From Bathynomus jamesi (taxonomy: Eukaryota > Arthropoda > Malacostraca > Isopoda > Cirolanidae): a DNA stretch of 64,000 bases. Below the pieces are notes generated by a model. It saw nothing but the letters and a program-made list of their open reading frames with translations, made no database searches and was not told the origin of the DNA. The stretch lies in assembly GCA_023014485.1 (NCBI GenBank), contig JAJOZX010012251.1, positions 46,231-110,230 of the forward strand, read 5' to 3'. The position numbers were made by a program, and so were the translations under genes. This document shows, piece after piece, positions 42,311 through 57,008 of this stretch (within the stretch, counting starts at the first letter, position 1; every line of letters starts with the position of its first letter).

Positions 42311-44532
42311 GCAAGGCTCGTATGGTCAGTCCATTGCTTCCTGGCATGTTGCGAAAACCTTTAACCGAATGACCCACATGCCCGATCGCAAGACAACCTA
42401 ACCATGCAGCTGATTTGTCTGGCTTCGTATGTTCGTGAAATTCACCCGTATGACCGAACATACCCTCAATTTAGGTTAAGTTGTTTTTTGTTTTAATTTT
42501 TAAATTAATCTTAATTATACGGAACTTATAACCTATAAGTGTTCAGTTCAGAATAGCTCATAATTGAGTTCTATTTTCAACTTTTTATTTTTGATTTTTT
42601 TTTTCAAATTAGTCTTGAGTAATTGTCATTAAGATGTTCTTATATCGGTTGTTAAGGTATCAACCCAAAATTATAGCCAATTTTGACACACTATACCAGG
42701 ATGCCATTCCTTTTCCCCTTCTAATAATTCTGTTACACCATTTCCTTATTACTAATTACATAACTGTACCCTCACCATGAATTCCACTAAAACCTGTTGT
42801 TATCTATGCCCTTCAACTCGTCAAATAAAATTCAATTGCTGTACCGATATTGCTGGTCACTATTAATGGTGAGATACTGTTAATATAACGCTATGAAGGT
42901 TACTGGTCGAATTGAATTCTGTGCCTAAATTCAGTTCCCAATACCGCTCAATGTACTTTAACTAATTTAAAGTCTTTTTAAGTGCGTATTCATTTTAATT
43001 ACCTTCATACGTGCAACTGAGTTAATTACGTAAAATCTATAATCCCGATTGAATTTTATTACTTTCGACACCTATTTGAATTCACTTTCCTACTGATTAC
43101 ACTTTCACCCAATTACGCTTACCCACACTCTGAAACACTCTTGAAATCATTGGCGTACTTAGTGGAAAGGAAATTCACTACGCATATCTTATTTTTATCA
43201 TATAAATCTTATTCTAAAATCATTGGCTATCACGATAAAGTATATTTAATTGCAGTTAACTGATTGATGTTTACTCTGGATTATTTGAATTTATTTAAAC
43301 TTAATTGCTGCTTACAATATATAATCTTGCCTGTTGTTTTATTAAGTTAATTTTAACCAACCTCTAAGCTAATCCGTTCTTCAAAATTTCATGATTTACC
43401 ATTGACCACTAAGGATTCAGTTCTTCCCGGGATGAACCAATTACTTTCATATTCTACACACAACTGTACATACCCACTCAGCTAGACACGCGTATTACCC
43501 ATATTTTTTCCTACGTATACGCAATCACGTATAACTTCAACTATAAATTCCTTTTCCCCATTTTTGGGTAAACCACCTAGCATTTGCACTCTGTGCCAAA
43601 TACACACGACCCAAGGTCTATACATCGTCTATTACGTAATTCTATCTTCCTTCTCCCTGGATATTCTTAATGGATAACAATATCTAAGTATCTAAAACGG
43701 TAACTAGATAAATTTTCATGTTTTCAATAAATTAATTTTACTTTTCTTTAAATCAATTTTAATCTTTTACCAACTTATTCGGACTTGAAATAAGTTTACA
43801 TTCTGCAACCGTGCTCCCACTGCTGAAGACTTCGTCCACCAATAAAATTTAATTCAATTTTTATCTACCATAGTGAATACGATTAGTTTTTTACTGTATA
43901 ATCATGATATCTTCGGAAACTCTTATCTCTGTCATTACTGATGGATTAAACTCCATTTCAAGTAGTCACCAGATGAATTGAAAATTCCTGTTTCCTTTTA
44001 ACCATTATTTACTATGTATGTATCTTTTTCCCTAAAATTATCTTAACCTTGGAAGTCTTTCCGAATTTATCACGGTTCCGTAAATCTTGTTACTATAACG
44101 TTGGACAAACTAAAAATTTTACTTAAATTAGATTCAATCCTGTAATTGGAACTTTAACTGAAATAATTATGTCGAAATGCCAGAAATAACTTAGATGGTT
44201 CATTAGTTTATAAGATTGTTTATGTAGTATGATTGCCACAATTAATCATACTTATAATTTTTTTTTAAAGGTGACAACTTCGGACTTTATACCTTGTTGA
44301 TCTAGAGTTTCCACTACAGTTCTAGTAATCAGACCTCAACCTTGTTAATTTAATTGCTGTAATTTTAAAATTTTCCCCTTGATTATTTTTTTTAAATTTT
44401 ATTAATATAATTATCATTCTTCCCACTAAATTGCCTTGATTAATCCAACCCGAAATTGTCGCCGTTTCATTTTTTTAATATATTGTAAATAAACTTCCAC
44501 CCACCATTACATCCTTTTTCATAGGGGAGCAG

Positions 44533-46634
44533 TGTCACAACCATGCGATTTACCATTTCTATGGTTGAACAGTATCCATGTTTGTGCCATTAGAAGTTCG
44601 CTGTAAACAGCGAATGTCCCCCCTTAGCTGTGCCTCTCTAATTCGTCTCCTTTGATTTCTCCCAAATAATGACTTATGCTGTACGTACAGAGTAAGTCAC
44701 TCTGACGTCATAAAGTAACTTAGTTTCCTTCACGTTTCGATCACGTGCTTAGTATGAGGCTATCCTTAGTATTCAATGTATGGTACATTCTTTAATACTA
44801 ATAAAAGCTTTACTATCTATAAGTCATTATTTATATGTTGTGTCCTGTCGGTGTTATGCAACCATACTCATTCATACATCCATGTTCCTTCTTGACCGTT
44901 GTCCTTTATTAATTTTATCACCTATTACCTATTTTATTACCTATTACCCATTGTCTAGTTATTCTCTATCAACTTATCAGTCTATGTTTACTCGTGTCTA
45001 TATTACGCACACAACCTATTGTGTGACGAATGATATGTGTACACTACTGTGTGCAGTCGTACATGTCTATTGACGATCATGATTACGTACATGTATTCTT
45101 TTTGTTTTATTTTCTTTTTATTATTTCACCTCTCGCAAGTTGTTTTATTGCTGAGACGAAGGCTCGAATTCCGATTACGTCGTCAAAAGCGAGCCTCTGA
45201 ATTCGAACTCTTCTCTCTTGCCTCTGCTACCAATTTATAACGTTAAGATGTGATGTTATATTATTATAATATACCATATTGTTCCCTGCCAGGCTATTGG
45301 TTATTATCTACGTAGGCACATAGTTACCCACGTTCTCATTATCTGTACTTACTACTTCTACCTAATTGTCATTCAAATTCCGTTACTTATGTCTTACGTT
45401 ATCATTAATGTCCGTGTACTTTCAAATGAAAAGTACACCGTATCTTTTCTCCGCTTTCCTCATCGCTGGCTAATTAGACTTTCAAACTATAATAACCAAC
45501 CATTCTTCTAATAATATTTGACATAATTTGGCGTAATCACTGTTAACTATAAATATATATAATTGTCGTTAATCCCCTTTAAATTATAAAACAACGGAGA
45601 ACTCTCCTTCATTGTTTAAATTGTGTTACCTATTCAGATTACTTCAGTATTAGATATGTCAATTAACAAATTGCTAAAATTGTAATTAACGGTAATTAAT
45701 GTATGTAATATAATGTAATTAACGGTAATTAATGTATGTAATATAATGTAATTTATGTACTTAATGTACTCTGTACATGTCGGTCCCCCGACATTATGTC
45801 GCCACCCAAAAGTGTATACCTTACAAAAATTAGTATCTTTTTTTGTTAACTTTTTGCTTAAATTATGCTTAACGTCAGAATTCTTTAGCTCTCCAACTAA
45901 AGTGGGAGCTTAACCTTCACTGCATTCCCCCAAAATTGAGGCTTATTTATTTCTTGTATTGTAAATTAAATCATTCTGCCTGAGCTCTTGATACCAGAGG
46001 TTGCACCTCGCCCCCTTTTAGATTCCTGTCTGGCCCGTTGTTACCCGAGGTTGCACCTCTCTGACTAAAAAAATCCTGCCTGAGCCGTTGTTACCAGAGG
46101 TGGCTCCTCTCTCATCTTAAATTCCTGCCTGAACCTTCACCCGAGGAGGCCGAGCCCCCTCACTTTAAATTCCTGCCTGAGGCTTAGACCAAGGAGGCCA
46201 AGCCTCCTCATTTTAAATTCCTGCCGTAACTCTTACTCGAGGAGGACAAGCCTCCTCGCTTTCAATCCCCACCTTAACTATTGTGAAATGGGGTCGAACC
46301 TCTACCCCTGTAAACTCCTGCTTGAGCTGTTGTTGTAAGAGGTAAAACCTCTCCCCCTGTAAACTTCTGATTATTTATCAGTGCCTCGTTCTGTATAAAC
46401 TTTGTAAATAAAAAAATTTATGAGTGAACTAAAACTCCAATTTTTGAAGTGAAGTGTTTCCATTCATCCCTTCGGGAAAAAAACAAACTTGGTAGAAACT
46501 ATTTATATTGATACTCGGATGCTCTCGGCCAAGGCCGAGCTTACCCAAAAGGACCACCTTCGTTGGATTGTCCAAAGTGCATTAACCCTAAAAAGTCGCA
46601 AGCGGGCAGAGACTCGCACAAGGTATGCGCGACA
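44533..46634 (+). repeat. LTR 3 (2,102 bp), shared by units 2 and 3
   Basis: Intact ends. The preceding polypurine tract lacks two bases (AGGGGAGCAG). Hairpin array at about 45973-46415; module 4 here is GAGGAGGC/GCCCCCTC with a single mismatch. Confidence 0.82.
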
Positions 46635-47979
46635 CTGGAGGTCTCCCACCGAGACCGCTTCAGTTCCCCAACACGAGACCGCTTCAGTTCCCAACACCGA
46701 GACCGCTTCAGTTCCCCAACACCGAGACCGCTTTAGTTCCCAACACCGAGACTGTTTCAGTCCCCCACCGAAAAAACCGTCGTCCATCAATGGATGTCCC
46801 TACTTTGAACAATTTTTGAAACACTTCATGGATTCACTCATTAGACGTCGACCGCAACCTCTTCAACTTGGACTCCAACCCCACCATCTGCAACCTCAAT
46901 TTAATTCAACTCATCGTTGACCTTCAATCAACTTTTGTTACTTTGAAATTCCTTCCTTGAAATTCTCTCTTCAATCAACCCAAATATTACTACAAAAATT
47001 CCCCTTGAACTTCTCTTCAATCAACTTTTGAATTATTATTCATATTTTTCTCCAATCAACCGTTCGACCGTCTTCCTGTCTACAATCTTCCTTCAACGTT
47101 TGTATGCTCCGTCGTGGCGATCAGATGACGTCACGAGCGGCACACCTAAGCTGAGTGAGGTTGACCTTCGAAGCTTCGTGGAGGCATCAGCTGACTCCTC
47201 AGTTGCCTCACCAAAACGTTTTTCTTCGTTTATGTGATGAGTTTTAATTATTAATTATTACTTTTAAATCATTTCCTTAATTATCATTTTCTTTAATTTT
47301 AGTAATATTAATTCACTTTTATTTTTCCCTTTTTAGTGTGAAACAGTGAAGTGACTTTATAAACACTTAATCATTTTTTTTTAATAATTGATTTTAATTA
47401 ACTGTTCGATAGTATACGAAATACAGTACTAATCAGACGTTGTCATTGATTCAGTATTCACGTATTTATTTTTCCAACAGATTATAAATCTGAATTTTTA
47501 AATTCTTTTATAAAATTATCTGCATTGTTTTTTTTATTGAGGATATTAAATAATATCATTTTAGATTTTGTTGTGGGATGTAAATGCGATCAGTCATAAT
47601 TCTGATATTTATACCCATAACTCACATTTTTATTTAGTTGAACCCGGTTAGGTTCCTTTTTTTTATTCTTTTCAATTTAAACCTTTTTCATTAATTTTAG
47701 TGAAAATTCATGTTATTGTTATTATAATGTAACCCTTTTTTCTAGTGTGTGATTTTGACGGAATTTCGACCCTTGCCAACGAGACTTCAGCGTTGGGAGA
47801 TTCGAAAATTACTCGTCGATTACGGCATCCGGAGTAAACGCAGAGTCGCCCATTTTGTTCTACGTTATTTCGTAACTATACAAAATACTTAGACTTTGTT
47901 CCATTTTTTTTTTTATTGCTTGTCTCTTACATGGTTATTTTTGTTTTACACACACACTTCCGTGTCAACGACACGTGTT

Positions 47980-50900
47980 ATGATTAACGATGTCCAAACC
48001 ATTACCCCCCTGACATGCACTACTGTTAATCTTATAACTCCCTTCTCCGTACTGAAACGTACAGTTGATGTCCCTCACTTTCGCGGTCGCGTTAATAATA
48101 GATTTGTAGAACCCTCCTTTAAGGATTGGTTCGGTAAAATTGACGATTCGTTTAGAGGTTGTCTGAATACAGACGCAGATAAAATCGGTTTTGCGTTTGA
48201 CACTTGTGACCCAAATTTTGGTGACGCCGCGCGCGTCCGTACCTTTCTTATCGATGGGTCCAATGGGCAAATATATCAATGGTCTTGGGTAGAATTTAAA
48301 CGTTTTTGGCAGGATATATATAAAGGTCTGCAGGAAATCACGAAGTACTGTGACAGGCAGGGATCCGTCAAATGGGACGTTGACGTTAAAGGTTTAAACA
48401 ACAGTACACGCCAGTTATGGACTTCCCTTCATTCCTTTATTCATGGATCATGTCATTATCCTTCAGAGATGCGCGAAAACGCATCTCCCGATAATGTTGT
48501 TTCGGTAGAGAATCGGAGTGATTCCGTTGACCCTTCTGGTCTGGGTAGAAAGGCGTTGGGTGTACCTTATTCTGACTCACCTTCCCAATCCACTTCCTCT
48601 TTGAGTTCTGTACATTCGGAATCCCCAGAAAGTGATTATTTTTTTCTCGAAATCGGTTTCAAACTCCGTTGCCCAGAGGAGACCCTTTTAGGTCGTTTTG
48701 ATCCGAAATGTTCGTCCAGTATTGTTTCCTGCGTCTTTAGCGGATAAATTGCTGTGTCCTCTCTTTAAGGAACCGCCATCCGTTTCATACGTTCGGGATT
48801 CCGAGGGTAACCTTATTCCCGTCCTTGCGGAAACCAAACTTGACTTGTGGATTGATTATTGTTTTTTTAGTATAGGTGTCTCGTTAGTGCCGTCAGAATA
48901 TTGTCCCGATTTTGATTTAATTATTGGCCCAGAATCCCTACGACCCTACGGATTCCATTTCGACTTTTCGGATGGATGCTTCGTCGATAAATGGGATAAA
49001 AGACGTTATTTCCTTCTCTGGTGCGAGGCACCCGAGCAGAACCTGGATAGTGACGATGAAACGTCACCCTTGGAAGATTTGGGTAATCCTGACCCAACTT
49101 TCTTCTCTGACTCAGTTGTCTCTGAACCGTTGGTTCCAGCTTGTTCATCAAATGAATTTCCTTCGAGGCGAGAACTCACAGCCTCTCCTAATGATGATTT
49201 TTGTGAAGCATCTTGTGACAGTGTTTGTGATGCTAATGTTGAAAACAGTAAAGACAACAATGAAATTGTTGATTTATATAATTATAAAGGTACTTCTGTT
49301 GGAAGTCTTTATGATGAAACTTCCGTTGAAAGTAAGTGTAATACTTACGTTAATAATTGTTGTAATGTAAATGGGGATGTGACCAATTCTTTGTTAAATG
49401 TGAATTCAGACAACTTGGATGATTGCTGTGCAACCGATGTTGAAAATCAGAATTTATCTTCTCGCCATGGTCAGGACAACCGTGTTGGTCCCGATGGCCA
49501 TGACTTGTACGATGATTTAGACACTGCTCCTCAAATTGTCAGTAATTTTAGTCATTCGGACATTGATTCAACTGACATAGTTCATTCAGTGAACTTTGGT
49601 CGAGAAGACCTCGTTTTTGGTTTAGATGGATCGGATATCCATGCATGTCCCAAAGAGGACGCGTTAGATGGTCAGGATGACCATGTTTTTGATAACTTTT
49701 CTCCACAGGACCCGAATTGTTTTGAGTTTACTTCGGCCAACGGCCAATCGGCAATGCCGCCTCGTTTAAGTGGTCTGAAAGATGACCCTGTTTTTTATTT
49801 TTTTGGTCATGATGACCGTCATCTTGCTTCAGATGATGCTTTTTCTGCTGTAGTAGCAGCTGGGGAGAATGCCCCACAAGGTCCTGTAGGCGAGTCAGTT
49901 TTTATGAATTTTCATAAGCATTGTGATGTTTATGATGACAGTAACAGTTTCGTAACGAATCGATCATGTCCCAGTGACTTCTTTTTAAATTACTATAGTG
50001 AGGACCATGCCGTCCCTCCGTTTTGTTTTAACTCCGTTAATTCGTGTTCGGAGCAGTGTAGCAAGCAATCTTTTCCTAAAGAGCAAAGTGCTCACGTAAA
50101 GACGTATTGTCAATTGCCGACATCAGGTCTTTCCAGTTGGTCACCCAATTCCCCTGATTGCGATATTCCAAATTTTGGTTTTCCTCCCAATACCCCAACC
50201 TCGTGCGAAACCATCGCTGATGCAGACGAAGCATGTTCACATGTTTCGGAGACGCCTTCTTGGACTTTTGAAATGGAGCTTATTGACGAGAGCTCACAAA
50301 TTTTCATGAAAACTTCTGTTAACAACCAAGCAGTTTTGGCTCTTGTTGAAACTGGCTGTCAGGCGAATTACATTAACCACGATGTATGCGAGAAGTTACT
50401 CAAGGTGGCTACGGAAAAATTCGATTTGCATTCTCGTTTGTCCTGCATTGATGATGACTGGGAAGAATACAGTACCGGAGAAATCATCCTTCCTATTGAG
50501 TTTGATTCAGTCCCTTATCTGACCCCATTTGTGGTCGTATCTGAATTGAATGGGATGGAGACTTACTCCTGGGGATGAATTTCCTTATTACGCACGATTT
50601 TTATTGGGCCGATAGAGAAGCAGGCCTAATTCGAGGAAAGAACTCACTTTTCGAATATGTTTGTCACCCCTATTCTTCGGTCTTTTCAGCTGAGGGTGAA
50701 AGACTCGTTTCAGAGAGCCCGACGGACTCCCTGGAACCAGTTCAAAATAAAAAGGAACTGCTACCAGATGGGGAAGATTCTTCATCAATTGTCAATTGTT
50801 CCGTTCTAGTTCCGACGAACGAAGAACTAGAAAACCAACATACTTTTGATAATTTTGAGTACGAAGACTCGAATGTCTTCACAGTAAACCCCTGTGACTC

Positions 50901-51356
50901 CATCGAGAGCGAGTCACCTCCTTCAGTGACAGTTAGGCCGGAACTTGAAGTTCCCAGTGTTCTGGCTATTCCAAATAAATTTGAAAACTCATTTCCCTTA
51001 AGTTCCGATTTGGTCATTTCGCTTAAATCCCTATTTAAGGAAGATGACTTGATTCTGTTTTCAAAGGTAGAGGAATTTACACCTAATTCCGAGGCTAAGC
51101 CCATAGGTGCCGGGAGCGAACCCGAACCTACTCCTCCGTCGGAAGTTGTACGCGCGGAAGGGCAAGCGCGGAATATTCCTCACTACCATAATATGATCGT
51201 TCCATCGATCATTTTCATTTTTCTTCCGCGAATTCATGTTTTCGCCCTTCTTGCCTTCTACTTTGCAAATCTTTCTCTTTGGCTGTTCCTGGATCCTTTC
51301 TGAAACCAGTGAAAGTCATTCTTCTTAATCCCGATACACCACCTCCTCTTGAGTGA
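47980..51356 (+). CDS. Gag-like double-retropepsin protein, unit 3 (best preserved copy)
   Basis: Only three one-base breaks in the main frame over 3,377 nt: an extra T near 48724, a lost G near 50549 (AATTGAATGG against AATTGAAGTGG) and a lost T near 51298. The middle frame (48698-50578) alone spans the first retropepsin-like domain, the acidic linker and the active-site strand of the second domain. Upstream of the ATG the frame is open to 47896 in a T-rich hydrophobic stretch (LTWLFLFYTHTSVS) that could be a signal peptide, but length changes in the T-run move it out of frame in other units. Residue S/N difference in F-R-G-C-L-(S/N)-T groups units 3 and 4 against 1 and 2. Confidence 0.82.
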
Positions 51357-53577
51357 GCAAGGCTCGTATGGTCAGTCCATTGCTTCCTGGCATGTTGCGA
51401 AAACCTTTAACCGAATGACCCACATGCCCGATCGCAAGACAACCTAACCATGCAGCTGATTTGTCTGGCTTCGTATGTTCGTGAAATTCACCCGTATGAC
51501 CGAACATACCCTCAATTTAGGTTAAGTTGTTTTTTGTTTTATTTTTAAATTAATCTTAATTATACGAACTTATAACCTATAAGTGTTCAGTTCAGAATAG
51601 CTCATAATTGAGTTCTATTTTCAACTTTTTATTTTTGATTTTTTTTATTCAAATTAGTCTTGAGTAATTGTCATTAAGATGTTCTTATATCGGTTGTTAA
51701 GGTATCAACCCAAAATTATAGCCAATTTTGACACACTATACCAGGATGCCATTCCTTTTCCCCTTCTAATAATTCTGTTACACCATTTCCTTATTACTAA
51801 TTACATAACTGTACCCTCACCATGAATTCCACTAAAACCTGTTGTTATCTATGCCCCTTCAACTCGTCAAATAAAATTCAATTGCTGTACCGATATTGCT
51901 GGTCACTATTAATGGTGAGATACTGTTAATATAACGCTATGAAGGTTACTGGTCGAATTGAATTCTGTGCCTAAATTCAGTTCCCAATACCGCTCAATGT
52001 ACTTTAACTAATTTAAAGTCTTTTTAAGTGCGTATTCATTTTAATTACCTTCATACGTGCAACTGAGTTAATTACGTAAAATCTATAATCCCGATTGAAT
52101 TTTATTACTTTCGACACCTATTTGAATTCACTTTCCTACTGATTACACTTTCACCCAATTACGCTTACCCACACTCTGAAACACTCTTGAAATCATTGGC
52201 GTACTTAGTGGAAAGGAAATTCACTACGCATATCTTATTTTTATCATATAAATCTTATTCTAAAATCATTGGCTATCACGATAAAGTATATTTAATTGCA
52301 GTTAACTGATTGATGTTTACTCTGGATTATTTGAATTTATTTAAACTTAATTGCTGCTTACAATATATAATCTTGCCTGTTGTTTTATTAAGTTAATTTT
52401 AACCAACCTCTAAGCTAATCCGTTCTTCAAAATTTCATGATTTACCATTGACCACTAAGGATTCAGTTCTTCCCGGGATGAACCAATTACTTTCATATTC
52501 TACACACAACTGTACATACCCACTCAGCTAGACACGCGTATTACCCATATTTTTTCCTACGTATACGCAATCACGTATAACTTCAACTATAAATTCCTTT
52601 TCCCCATTTTTGGGTAAACCACCTAGCATTTGCACTCTGTGCCAAATACACACGACCCAAGGTCTATACATCGTCTATTACGTAATTCTATCTTCCTTCT
52701 CCCTGGATATTCTTAATGGATAACAATATCTAAGTATCTAAAACGGTAACTAGATAAATTTTCATGTTTTCAATAAATTAATTTTACTTTTCTTTAAATC
52801 AATTTTAATCTTTTACCAACTTATTCGGACTTGAAATAAGTTTACATTCTGCAACCGTGCTCCCACTGCTGAAGACTTCGTCCACCAATAAAATTTAATT
52901 CAATTTTTATCTACCATAGTGAATACGATTAGTTTTTTACTGTATAATCATGATATCTTCGGAAACTCTTATCTCTGTCATTACTGATGGATTAAACTCC
53001 ATTTCAAGTAGTCACCAGATGAATTGAAAATTCCTGTTTCCTTTTAACCATTATTTACTATGTATGTATCTTTTTCCCTAAAATTATCTTAACCTTGGAA
53101 GTCTTTCCGAATTTATCACGGTTCCGTAAATCTTGTTACTATAACGTTGGACAAACTAAAAATTTTACTTAAATTAGATTCAATCCTGTAATTGGAACTT
53201 TAACTGAAATAATTATGTCGAAATGCCAGAAATAACTTAGATGGTTCATTAGTTTATAAGATTGTTTATGTAGTATGATTGCCACAATTAATCATACTTA
53301 TAATTTTTTTTTAAAGGTGACAACTTCGGACTTTATACCTTGTTGATCTAGAGTTTCCACTACAGTTCTAGTAATCAGACCTCAACCTTGTTAATTTAAT
53401 TGCTGTAATTTTAAAATTTTCCCCATTATTTTTTAAATTTTATTAATATAATTATCATTCTTCCCACTAAATTGCCTTGATTAATCCAACCCGAAATTGT
53501 CGCCGTTTCATTTTTTTTAATATATTGTAAATAAACTTCCACCCCACCATTACATCCTTTTTCATAGGGGAGAGCAG

Positions 53578-55679
53578 TGTCACAACCATGCGATTTACCA
53601 TTTCTATGGTTGAACAGTATCCATGTTTGTGCCATTAGAAGTTCGCTGTAAACAGCGAATGTCCCCCCTTAGCTGTGCCTCTCTAATTCGTCTCCTTTGA
53701 TTTCTCCCAAATAATGACTTATGCTGTACGTACAGAGTAAGTCACTCTGACGTCATAAAGTAACTTAGTTTCCTTCACGTTTCGATCACGTGCTTAGTAT
53801 GAGGCTATCCTTAGTATTCAATGTATGGTACATTCTTTAATACTAATAAAAGCTTTACTATCTATAAGTCATTATTTATATGTTGTGTCCTGTCGGTGTT
53901 ATGCAACCATACTCATTCATACATCCATGTTCCTTCTTGACCGTTGTCCTTTATTAATTTTATCACCTATTACCTATTTTATTACCTATTACCCATTGTC
54001 TAGTTATTCTCTATCAACTTATCAGTCTATGTTTACTCGTGTCTATATTACGCACACAACCTATTGTGTGACGAATGATATGTGTACACTACTGTGTGCA
54101 GTCGTACATGTCTATTGACGATCATGATTACGTACATGTATTCTTTTTGTTTTATTTTCTTTTTATTATTTCACCTCTCGCAAGTTGTCTATTATTGCTG
54201 AGACGAAGGCTCGAATTCCGATTACGTCGTCAAAAGCGAGCCTCTGAATTCGAACTCTTCTCTCTTGCCTCTGCTACCAATTTATAACGTTAAGATGTGA
54301 TGTTATATTATTATAATATACCATATTGTTCCCTGCCAGGCTACTGGTTATTATCTACGTAGGCACATAGTTACCCACGTTCTCATTATCTGTACTTACT
54401 ACTTCTACCTAATTGTCATTCAAATTCCGTTACTTATGTCTTACGTTATCATTAATGTCCGTGTACTTTCAAATGAAAAGTACACCGTATCTTTTCTCCG
54501 CTTTCCTCATCGCTGGCTAATTAGACTTTCAAACTATAATAACCAACCATTCTTCTAATAATATTTGACATAATTTGGCGTAATCACTGTTAACTATAAA
54601 TATATATAATTGTCGTTAATCCCCTTTAAATTATAAAACAACGGAGAACTCTCCTTCATTGTTTAAATTGTGTTACCTATTCAGATTACTTCAGTATTAG
54701 ATATGTCAATTAACAAATTGCTAAAATTGTAATTAACGGTAATTAATGTATGTAATTATGTAATTAACGTAATTAATGTATGTAATTAATGTAATTTATG
54801 TACTTAATGTACTCTGTACATGTCGGTCCCCCGACATTATGTCGCCACCCAAAAGTGTATACCTTACAAAAATTAGTATCTTTTTTTGTTAACTTTTTGC
54901 TTAAATTATGCTTAACGTCAGAATTCTTTAGCTCTCCAGCTAAAGTGGGAGCTTAACCTTCAACTGCATTCCCCAAATTGAGGCTTATTTATTTCTTGTA
55001 TTGTAAATTAAATCATTCCTGCCTGAGCTCTTGATACCAGAGGTTGCACCTCGCCCCCTTTTAGATTCCTGTCTGGCCCGTTGTTACCCGAGGTTGCACC
55101 TCTCTGACTAAAAAAATCCTGCCTGAGCCGTTGTTACCAGAGGTGGCTCCTCTCTCATCTTAAATTCCTGCCTGAACCTTCACCCGAGGAGGCCGAGCCC
55201 CCTCACTTTAAATTCCTGCCTGAGGCTTAGACCAAGGAGGCCAAGCCTCCTCATTTTAAATTCCTGCCGTAACTCTTACTCGAGGAGGACAAGCCTCCTC
55301 GCTTTCAATCCCCACCTTAACTATTGTGAAATGGGGTCGAACCTCTACCCCTGTAAACTCCTGCTTGAGCTGTTGTTGTAAGAGGTAAAACCTCTCCCCC
55401 TGTAAACTTCTGATTATTTATCAGTGCCTCGTTCTGTATAAACTTTGTAAATAAAAAAATTTATGAGTGAACTAAAACTCCAATTTTTGAAGTGAAGTGT
55501 TTCCATTCATCCCTTCGGGAAAAAAACAAACTTGGTAGAAACTATTTATATTGATACTCGGATGCTCTCGGCCAAGGCCGAGCTTACCCAACAAAGGACC
55601 ACCTTCGTTGGATTGTCCAAAGTGCATTAACCCTAAAAAGTCGCAAGCGGGCAGAGACTCGCACAAGGTATGCGCGACA
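53578..55679 (+). repeat. LTR 4 (2,102 bp), shared by units 3 and 4
   Basis: Intact TGTC...GACA ends; the 33-bp repeat zone (about 54730-54800) has further small rearrangements. Hairpin array at about 55015-55455. Confidence 0.82.
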
Positions 55680-57008
55680 CTGGAGGTCTCCCACCGAGAC
55701 CGCTTCAGTTCCCCAACACCGAGACCGCTTCAGTTCCCCAACACCGAGACCGCTTCAGTTCCCCAACACCGAGACTGTTTCAGTCCCCCACCGAAAAAAC
55801 CGTCGTCCATCAATGGATGTCCCTACTTTGAACAATTTTTGAAACACTTCATGGATTCACTCATTAGACGTCGACCGCAACCTCTTCAACTTGGACTCCA
55901 ACCCCACCATCTGCAACCTCAATTTAATTCAACTCATCGTTGACCTTCAATCAACTTTTGTTACTTTGAAATTCCTTCCTTGAAATTCTCTCTTCAATCA
56001 ACCTCAAATATTTACTACAAAAATTCCCCTTGAACTTCTCTTCAATCAACTTTTGAATTATTATTCATATTTTTCTCCAATCAACCGTTCGACCGTCTTC
56101 CTGTCTACAATCTTCCTTCAACGTTTGTATGCTCCGTCGTGGCGATCAGATGACGTCACGAGCGGCACACCTAAGCTGAGTGAGGTTGACCTTCGAAGCT
56201 TCGTGGAGGCATCAGCTGACTCCTCAGTTGCCTCACCAAAACGTTTTTCTTCGTTTATGTGATGAGTTTTAATTATTAATTATTACTTTTAAATCATTTC
56301 CTTAATTATCATTTTCTTTAATTTTAGTAATATTAATTCACTTTTATTTTTCCCTTTTTAGTGTGAAACAGTGAAGTGACTTTATAAACACTTAATCATT
56401 TTTTTTAATTAATTGATTTTAATTAACTGTTCGATAGTAATACGAAATACAGTACTAATCAGACGTTGTCATTGATTCAGAGTATTCACGTATTTATTTT
56501 TCCAACAGATATAAATCTGAATTTTTAAATTCTTTTATAAAATTATCTGCATTGTTTTTTTTTATTGAGGATATTAAATAATATCATTTTAGATTTTGTT
56601 GTGGGATGTAAATGCGATCAGTCGTAATTCTGATATTTATACCCATAACTCACATTTTTATTTAGTTGAACCCGGTTAGGTTCCTTTTTTTTTATTCTTT
56701 TCAATTTAAACCTTTTTCATTAATTTTAGTGAAAATTCATGTTATTGTTATTATAATGTAACCCTTTTTTTAGTGTGTGATTTTGACGGAATTTCGACCC
56801 TTGCCAACGAGACTTCAGCGTTGGGAGATTCGAAAATTACTCGTCGATTACGGCATCCGGAGTAAACGCAGAGTCGCCCATTTTGTTCTACGTTATTTCG
56901 TAACTATACAAAATACTTAGACTTTGTTCCATTTATTTTTTTTATTGCTTGTCTCTTACATGGTTATTTTTGTTTTACACACACACTTCCGTGTCAACGA
57001 CACGTGTT